A stretch of 10,198 nt of DNA from Chloroflexota bacterium. GTDB taxonomy: Bacteria > Chloroflexota > Dehalococcoidia > Bin125. The DNA lies in the NCBI GenBank assembly GCA_027296805.1, contig JAPUIR010000363.1, positions 1 through 10,198 of the forward strand. The letters run 5' to 3'. The notes below the pieces were generated by a model. It ran no database searches and was not told where the DNA came from. It was given only the letters and a program-made list of their open reading frames with translations. Each line of letters opens with the position of its first letter. The first letter of the stretch is position 1. Both the position numbers and the translations under genes were made by a program. This document shows positions 6,495-10,198 of the stretch, one piece after another.

Positions 6495-6704
6495 CTAGGC
6501 TGGCTGCCGAATGCGTCGCAGGACGGGCAGGCCGGTCTGCTTGTTCTCCGAGATCTCCATGCCATCTGGGATGGCATCGATCGCTTCCGGCCGGGCGTCC
6601 TTCGCAAAGTAATAGATGCGCTGTTCGCGGCCGTTCTTGAGGATGACGTCCTTGCTGTGCAAGTAGTACGTCTGGCCCCTGGAGTTGATGTGCGAGTACA
6701 CCAT
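6495..6704 (-). CDS. Small conserved-looking protein of unknown function (69 residues)
   Basis: The protein starts MVYSHINSRGQTYYLHSK and contains REQRIYYFAKD (31-41), then a short polar middle, and ends in GLPVLRRIRQPA. It has no signal peptide, no membrane segment and no cysteines; the pattern of Tyr/Val-rich strands suggests a small beta-rich cytosolic domain. I recall short bacterial proteins of this type with the same YYL and IYYF blocks, but know no function. The start at 6704 is chosen because AAGGGGGG lies directly before it at Shine-Dalgarno distance; a longer frame to 6725 would begin inside the palindrome. Its lower-GC, Lys/Asn/Gln-containing composition differs from its Arg/Ala-rich neighbours, which may indicate strong constraint or transfer. 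Confidence 0.8.
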   Translation of the reverse strand: MVYSHINSRGQTYYLHSKDVILKNGREQRIYYFAKDARPEAIDAIPDGMEISENKQTGLPVLRRIRQPA

Positions 6705-6719
6705 GGTACCCCCCTTATG

Positions 6720-6743
6720 GATCAACCGTTCAATCGGTTGATC
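6720..6743. promoter_or_regulatory. Perfect palindrome upstream of the small gene (operator or leader hairpin)
   Basis: GATCAACCG (6720-6728) and CGGTTGATC (6735-6743) form a perfect 9-bp inverted repeat around TTCAAT. It lies 15 bases before the ATG of the small gene and between that gene and its consensus -10 box. It could be an operator for a dimeric repressor, or a hairpin in the 5' leader next to the Shine-Dalgarno. Confidence 0.6.
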
Positions 6744-6822
6744 GAGTTCTGCCGCCTCTGGTATTCAACGCAAGCAGCCGGGTGCCCGTCAAGGGGGCGC
6801 GAGGACCGCTGTGCCCGACATA

Positions 6823-6828
6823 ATTATA
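6823..6828 (-). promoter_or_regulatory. Consensus -10 box of the small gene
   Basis: TATAAT reads on the minus strand within the only AT-rich patch of this intergenic region. No good -35 is seen. It would give a leader of about 110 bases that includes the palindrome at 6720-6743. Confidence 0.55.
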
Positions 6829-6907
6829 CGCGAGTGAGGCAGCGAGCGGGGGCTGTGGAGGGCATCGGAGGGCATAGACCCATCTGGCAGTGCGTTGCCG
6901 GAGCCGA

Positions 6908-6916
6908 TGCTACGGT
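6908..6916 (+). promoter_or_regulatory. Extended -10 box of the alpha/beta hydrolase, leaderless type
   Basis: TGC followed by TACGGT (6911-6916) fits an extended -10 (TGn-TANNNT). Six bases separate it from the GTG at 6923, so the transcript would start at the codon. Confidence 0.55.
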
Positions 6917-6922
6917 GAGCCG

Positions 6923-7771
6923 GTGATACCGATTGACGCGTTTCGCGAGTCCGTGACCACCATTGGTGGGCGCACTCTGGCCTGGCTGGAGTGGGGGGGC
7001 GAGCGCCCCGAGCCGCCCGTGGTGTGTTTGCACGGGGCGATGGGTGGCAGCCATGTCTGGGACCAGATGGCGGCCCGGTTGGCGGGTGATCACCGAGTGA
7101 TTGTGCCCGATCTGCGGGGGCATGGGGACTCGGATTGGGCCTCGCCGCCGGCGTACGGGCTGCGGGACTATCGAGCCGATCTGGAAGCGCTGCTGGAGCG
7201 GCTGGAGGTGAAGCGCTACTCGCTGGTGGCGCACAGTCTGGGGGCGCTGGTGGCGCTGATGACGGCGGGGGCGAATCCGGACGCGGTGCGCAAGCTGGTG
7301 GTGGTGGATATCGCGGCCAAGCCGCCGATGGGGCAGATCGAGCATCTGCGCGAGGTGGGGGAGCGGGGGCATCGTGTGTTGCCGGACTACGAGTCGACCG
7401 TGGAGGCGGCGCGGACGTTCCTGCCGGAGGTGGACGGTGAGTCGGTGTCGTGGATGGTGCCGTACCTGTTCAAGCGTGCGCCGGGCGGTCACGTGCCGAA
7501 GTGGGACCCGGCGACGTTGGTGGGGTTGGAGCGCTGGAACGTGGAGCCATGGCTGGCGCGGATCCGTTGCCCGGTGCTGATCGTGCGAGGGTCGGCAAGC
7601 TCGATGCTGAGCGAGACGGAGGCCGAGGCGATGGCCGAGCGGATCGATGCGTCGCGGCTGGTGACGATCGCGGGGACGGGGCACCAGGTGATGATGCAGG
7701 CGCCGGAGGCGTTTGGGGAGGCGGTGGAGTGTTTCCTGCGGGAGGGCGAGAGCGAGAGCGAGGCGGGCTAG
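6923..7771 (+). CDS. Alpha/beta hydrolase
   Basis: The protein has 282 residues and is a serine hydrolase of the alpha/beta fold; the substrate cannot be told. Seen: the oxyanion-hole strand VVCLHGAMGG (33-42), DLRGHGDSD (63-71), the nucleophile elbow AHSLGA (103-108) with Ser105 (Ala replaces the usual first Gly), VVVDIAAKP (126-134) with Asp129 after strand 6, RGSASSMLS (222-230), and GTGHQVM (251-257) with the catalytic His254. The usual acid after strand 7 is absent from RGSASSMLS. In the related subgroup that I recall with RGxxSxxLS, the acid may come from the strand-6 Asp instead. The cap region is about 135-210. No signal peptide is seen, so it is probably cytosolic. The GTG start at 6923 is preferred over an upstream ATG at 6890 because the protein alignment begins there and a -10 box lies just before it. 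Confidence 0.87.
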   Translation: MIPIDAFRESVTTIGGRTLAWLEWGGERPEPPVVCLHGAMGGSHVWDQMAARLAGDHRVIVPDLRGHGDSDWASPPAYGLRDYRADLEALLERLEVKRYSLVAHSLGALVALMTAGANPDAVRKLVVVDIAAKPPMGQIEHLREVGERGHRVLPDYESTVEAARTFLPEVDGESVSWMVPYLFKRAPGGHVPKWDPATLVGLERWNVEPWLARIRCPVLIVRGSASSMLSETEAEAMAERIDASRLVTIAGTGHQVMMQAPEAFGEAVECFLREGESESEAG

Positions 7772-7772
7772 G

Positions 7773-8639
7773 TCAGCTGGCTGCCGGATCGGGGCGAGGC
7801 AGTTGGTCGAGCCAGGGGCGCAGGGTGGCGACGAGTTCGGCGGCGGAGGCCGGATCGTGGAGGCGGCGACACCAGTTGGGCAGTTCGGCGATGGTGAGAT
7901 TGGCTCCGCCGTTGCGCAGGAGGCCGATGAGCTGCTGGGCGGGACCGTTGAGGGTGGGGCCGGGGACGAGGGCGATGATGGGCTGCCGGGGCACTGCATC
8001 GCCGGAGGCGAGCCGGCCGGCGTAGTCGACCTGGTCCTCCCAGGCGACGGCGATGCTTTCGCGCCAGACTTCGAGCGGGGCGGCACGGTGCAGCTCCTGG
8101 ACGATGCGCTCCCGCTCCTCGTCAGTGGCGCCTTGGGTGCCTTCCTGCACGGTGGCGGCGACAGTGCGGAAGACGACATTGTCCAGTTCACGGTCGGAGA
8201 GGTCGTTGATCTTGGGGCTGTCGCCGGCGACGAGGTCGCTGACGGCGTCGGTGATGGAGAGGGTGTCGAGGACGACGCCATCGACGGTCTCGGGGTGCTC
8301 GAAGGCGACTTGGAGGGCGATGAGGCTGCCGCTGCGGTTGCCCCAGACGACGGTGGGCGGGGCGTTGATGTCGGCACAGATGGCGGCGACGTCCTCCGCG
8401 AGGGAGCGGTAGTCGTAGGGGCCGTGTTTGTCGGAGCGGCCGCAGCCACGCACCTCCGAGAGCGCGATGAGGCCCAACTCCGCGAATTGACGGATGGCGG
8501 CGAGGGAGCCTTCGGCGGCCTGTAGGGCGCGTGCGGAGAGGGGGTGAGCGGGGACGACGCAGATGGAAGGCGCACCCGCGCCGAAGCGTTCGTATCCGAC
8601 CCGGACGCCATCTGGAGCGAGGACCGTTTCATAGCTCAC
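7773..8639 (-). CDS. Alpha/beta-hydrolase-fold protein lacking a recognisable catalytic triad
   Basis: The protein has 288 residues. The fold is clear: an N-terminal hairpin (1-30), a PAHPLSAR oxyanion-region analogue (30-37), EVRGCGRSD (62-70), the nucleophile-elbow region VVWGNRSGSLIALQVAFEHPE (97-117) and a C-terminal helix with LVATLRPWL. Aligning the elbow with the usual GHSMGGLIAL puts Arg102 where the nucleophile Ser should be. The acid region reads VPGPTLNGP (225-233) with no Asp, and the usual catalytic-His turn reads NWCRRLHDP (255-263) with Trp256 at the His position. It may therefore be a non-catalytic ligand-binding or regulatory member; alternatively Ser103 or Ser105 acts from a shifted elbow. 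The open frame is intact, so decay is not indicated. The GTG start is supported by TAAACT six bases upstream. The stop is one base from that of the convergent hydrolase. Confidence 0.85.
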   Translation of the reverse strand: MSYETVLAPDGVRVGYERFGAGAPSICVVPAHPLSARALQAAEGSLAAIRQFAELGLIALSEVRGCGRSDKHGPYDYRSLAEDVAAICADINAPPTVVWGNRSGSLIALQVAFEHPETVDGVVLDTLSITDAVSDLVAGDSPKINDLSDRELDNVVFRTVAATVQEGTQGATDEERERIVQELHRAAPLEVWRESIAVAWEDQVDYAGRLASGDAVPRQPIIALVPGPTLNGPAQQLIGLLRNGGANLTIAELPNWCRRLHDPASAAELVATLRPWLDQLPRPDPAAS

Positions 8640-8645
8640 CGCTGC

Positions 8646-8651
8646 AGTTTA
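8646..8651 (-). promoter_or_regulatory. -10 box of the triad-less hydrolase, leaderless type
   Basis: TAAACT reads on the minus strand and is followed by six bases and then the GTG at 8639. The rest of the 188-base divergent gap (8640-8827) holds an AT-rich patch at 8681-8698 and a TAGGCT at 8774-8779 that could serve the rightward gene. Confidence 0.55.
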
Positions 8652-8817
8652 TCGAGCGGAAGCGGCACGGCACATGGTCGTTACGAAATATCTTTTTCGG
8701 TGGTTTGGGTAGCGCGGGCGGGCGTGACTCCAGCTGGGCCGTGGGTTGCGGACGACGGTAGGAGCGGGGTCGGTAGGCTGGGGTGCGAGCTTGTTTGCGT
8801 GGCAGGGTTTGCGTGGC

Positions 8818-8822
8818 AGGAG
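8818..8822 (+). promoter_or_regulatory. Shine-Dalgarno that sets a TTG start
   Basis: AGGAG lies five bases before TTG at 8828. It decides that start over the in-frame GTGs at 8783 and 8813, which would add residues with no membrane-anchor logic. Confidence 0.65.
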
Positions 8823-8827
8823 ACAAC

Positions 8828-9862
8828 TTGACGGGATCGTCGATTCGGTGGGTGTTAGCCGTGTTTGGCACTCTGGTCGGTCTGGGGGCAGTGGCCGCCG
8901 TGGTGACGGCGGTGGTCTTGGTGCTGGCGACGGGCGGCGACTCGGAGGGGGACGCCGACGCGGCTCCGGGGGAGAGGTGGCTGACGGCGTTGGTCGATCC
9001 GAACGCGCCGTATTTGCCGATTCTGGCGAACGCGGAGTTCGCGGCCGGACCGAACCGTGTGAGTTTCACGGTGACGGATCAGCGTGGGCTGAGCGTGGGC
9101 GATCTGCTGGTGTCGGTGACGCTGTTCGATTTGCGGTCGCTGACGCCGGAGCAGTCGCCCGTGGCGGTGACGACGGTGGCGGCGGAGTTCATCGATTACG
9201 CCGGGGTGACCCCGGTGCCGGGGGCGCACACGCACGCGGAGGGATCGAGTGTGTCGGACGGCGCGCACTTCGTGGGGGTTGGGGTGTACGTGGCACAGAT
9301 CGAGCTGCCCGCAGCGGGTCTGTGGGGGCTGGAGTTCCTGATCGACGATGGCGCGGGGGATGTGCAGGAGGTGTTGTTCCGGCTGGAGGCGCGGGCGGAG
9401 TCGGCGGCGCCGAATTTGGGCGACGCGGCGATCGGGCTGCGGACGCCGACGCTGGCGGATACGCCGATCGAGCGGCTGACGTCGGACGGGGCGCCGGAGC
9501 CGGGGTTGTACCAGTGGAGTTTGGACGAGGCGCTGGCGCGGCCACGGCCGCTGCTGTTGATCTTTTCGACGCCGGGCTACTGTCACTCGCGGACCTGCGG
9601 TCCCAGTCTGGAGGTGGTGAAGGCGGTGTGGCGGGAGCATGTGAGGAGCGTGGACGCGCTGCACATTGAGGTGTTCGCCAACCCCGACGAGCCGGAGGAT
9701 CTGCGAGAGGCGGCCGCGTTCGATGCGTGGTCGCTGCCGAGCGAGCCGTGGATTTTCGTGATCGATGGAGCGGGCCGGATCTTCTCTCGCTATGAGGGGA
9801 CGATTACGGCGGCGGAGTTGCAGCGGGACGTGGCGGCGGTGCTGGAGGCTGAGGGGTCGTAG
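8828..9862 (+). CDS. Membrane-anchored extracytoplasmic protein with C-terminal thioredoxin-like CX4C domain
   Basis: The protein has 344 residues. A single N-terminal membrane helix (about 8-34, IRWVLAVFGTLVGLGAVAAV) is followed by an acidic Gly/Asp linker (36-48), so the rest most likely lies outside the membrane. Residues about 52-190 form a beta-rich domain (NRVSFTVTD, LLVSVTLFDL, VGVYVAQIELP, GLWGLEFLIDD) resembling an Ig-like fold. Residues about 200-344 are thioredoxin-like, with PLLLIFSTPGYCHSRTCGP (241-259), in which Cys252 and Cys257 are separated by four residues, and a probable cis-Pro (Pro307) in PSEPWIFVIDGAG. I recall similar TP-x-x-C-x4-CGP motifs in actinobacterial and chloroflexal thioredoxin-family proteins. 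The role, disulfide exchange or metal handling outside the cell, is inferred. The start is TTG, set by AGGAG. The gene's end overlaps the end of the small convergent gene. Confidence 0.82.
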   Translation: MTGSSIRWVLAVFGTLVGLGAVAAVVTAVVLVLATGGDSEGDADAAPGERWLTALVDPNAPYLPILANAEFAAGPNRVSFTVTDQRGLSVGDLLVSVTLFDLRSLTPEQSPVAVTTVAAEFIDYAGVTPVPGAHTHAEGSSVSDGAHFVGVGVYVAQIELPAAGLWGLEFLIDDGAGDVQEVLFRLEARAESAAPNLGDAAIGLRTPTLADTPIERLTSDGAPEPGLYQWSLDEALARPRPLLLIFSTPGYCHSRTCGPSLEVVKAVWREHVRSVDALHIEVFANPDEPEDLREAAAFDAWSLPSEPWIFVIDGAGRIFSRYEGTITAAELQRDVAAVLEAEGS

Positions 9863-10109
9863 GGCTAGAGGTAAGGCTCAGGCGAGGGCTGGGGTCGCCC
9901 GGTGTTTGTCGGGTGCGTTGGCGGCTGGCATGGAGGCGGCGGAGGCAGCGCTGGAGGGCGAGTTCAGAGGCGGCGAGACGATCTTCGATGGTGTGAAGGC
10001 GCGCGCGGCGGCCCGTACGGCGAGGTCCGATGAGCCAGGACCACTGGGCAGCGGCGGCGAGGAGGCTGGCGAAGGCGGTGGCGAGGGCGGCGATGCTTGC
10101 GGGGTCCAT
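9804..10109 (-). CDS. Small membrane protein with coiled-coil-like tail (unknown)
   Basis: The predicted protein has 101 residues. It begins MDPASIAALATAF, with one hydrophobic helix (about 5-28, ending WSWLIG), then a basic turn (GPRRTGRRAR), then a charged helix with heptad-like spacing (HTIEDRLAASELALQRCLRRLH) and a Pro/Thr-rich tail. The layout resembles small holin-like or membrane-scaffold proteins, but I recognise no family. Its ATG overlaps the stop of an upstream gene as TGATG, which strongly supports both the start and translation. Its last 59 bases are antisense to the end of the thioredoxin-like gene, and the low-complexity tail comes from that overlap. An upstream in-frame start at 10193 would read over the coupled gene and is rejected. 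Confidence 0.62.
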   Translation of the reverse strand: MDPASIAALATAFASLLAAAAQWSWLIGPRRTGRRARLHTIEDRLAASELALQRCLRRLHASRQRTRQTPGDPSPRLSLTSSPTTPQPPAPPPRPAATPPP

Positions 10110-10198
10110 CAGGCGAATCGTCCAGGGGCGGTGCGCTCGTCGATGCGCTGGAGCGTGGCGGCGGCGTCGGGCGCCGATGCGCCGAGGGAGCACTCGAT
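10109..10198 (-). CDS. 3' end of a gene running off the right edge (partial)
   Basis: Twenty-nine codons and a TGA are visible on the minus strand; the protein ends LQRIDERTAPGRFA. It has no stops and typical high-GC codon choice. Its TGA overlaps the ATG of the small membrane protein (TGATG), so the two are likely translationally coupled. Too little is present to name it. Confidence 0.6.
   Translation of the reverse strand: MECSLGASAPDAAATLQRIDERTAPGRFA

Noticed and set aside
6824..8632. Minus-strand open frame (602 codons) across both hydrolases
   Set aside because: It is Pro/Ser/Arg-rich low complexity out of frame with two genes showing hydrolase motifs.
7773..8639. Triad-less hydrolase as a pseudogene
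   Set aside because: The frame is intact over the full family length, with a plausible promoter and conserved non-catalytic fold motifs.
8855..9664. Minus-strand open frame (269 codons) opposite the thioredoxin-like gene
   Set aside because: It is Arg/His/Gln-rich shadow sequence; the plus-strand gene has a Shine-Dalgarno, a membrane anchor and a recognisable domain.

Overview
The window is high-GC bacterial DNA from a chromosome with densely packed genes. It shows no phage, IS, CRISPR, tRNA or rRNA signature. The best guess for the source is a Gram-positive-type or monoderm lineage that makes inositol phospholipids, either Chloroflexota (Thermomicrobia-like) or, less likely, a deep Actinomycetota lineage. 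This rests on a mycobacterial-style Ino1, PimA-like and PatA-like proteins, frequent GTG starts, apparent leaderless promoters and G/C-run intergenic repeats. No marker gene fixes the phylum.

Left half (about 1-5150, all minus strand, read right to left): a phosphatidylinositol-mannoside-like lipid cluster. Ino1 (4070-5149) makes inositol phosphate from glucose-6-phosphate. After a 211-base gap holding a dispersed repeat come a first LpxL/PatA-type acyltransferase (2953-3858), a second, more PatA-like acyltransferase (1955-2878), a PHP-family metallophosphoesterase (1155-1958) and a PimA-like mannosyltransferase (40-1158). The last three are joined by two 4-base ATGA stop/start overlaps. A further gene may begin at base 32. 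No PIP synthase (PgsA-like) and no second mannosyltransferase are in the window.

Middle (5150-6922): a 470-base divergent region carries the ino1 promoter, a second copy of the repeat, two strong G/C hairpins and the promoter of a HisN/inositol-monophosphatase-family phosphatase (5620-6429, plus strand). Convergent to it is a 69-residue conserved-looking small protein of unknown function (6495-6704, minus), preceded by a perfect 9-bp palindrome and a consensus TATAAT.

Right half (6923-10198): an alpha/beta hydrolase (6923-7771, plus) meets, with one base between stops, a second alpha/beta-hydrolase-fold protein (7773-8639, minus) whose catalytic triad appears to be missing. A membrane-anchored, extracytoplasmic protein with a C-terminal thioredoxin-like CX4C domain follows (8828-9862, plus). 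At the right edge a small membrane protein (9804-10109, minus) is coupled by a TGATG overlap to the 3' end of a gene running off the window.

Three genes (5620, 6923, 8639) share one start architecture: a TANNNT -10 box, exactly six bases, then GTG. This points to leaderless transcripts. The most interesting proposals are the lipid cluster with its extra acyltransferase and coupled phosphoesterase, the triad-less hydrolase, and the leaderless-start rule.
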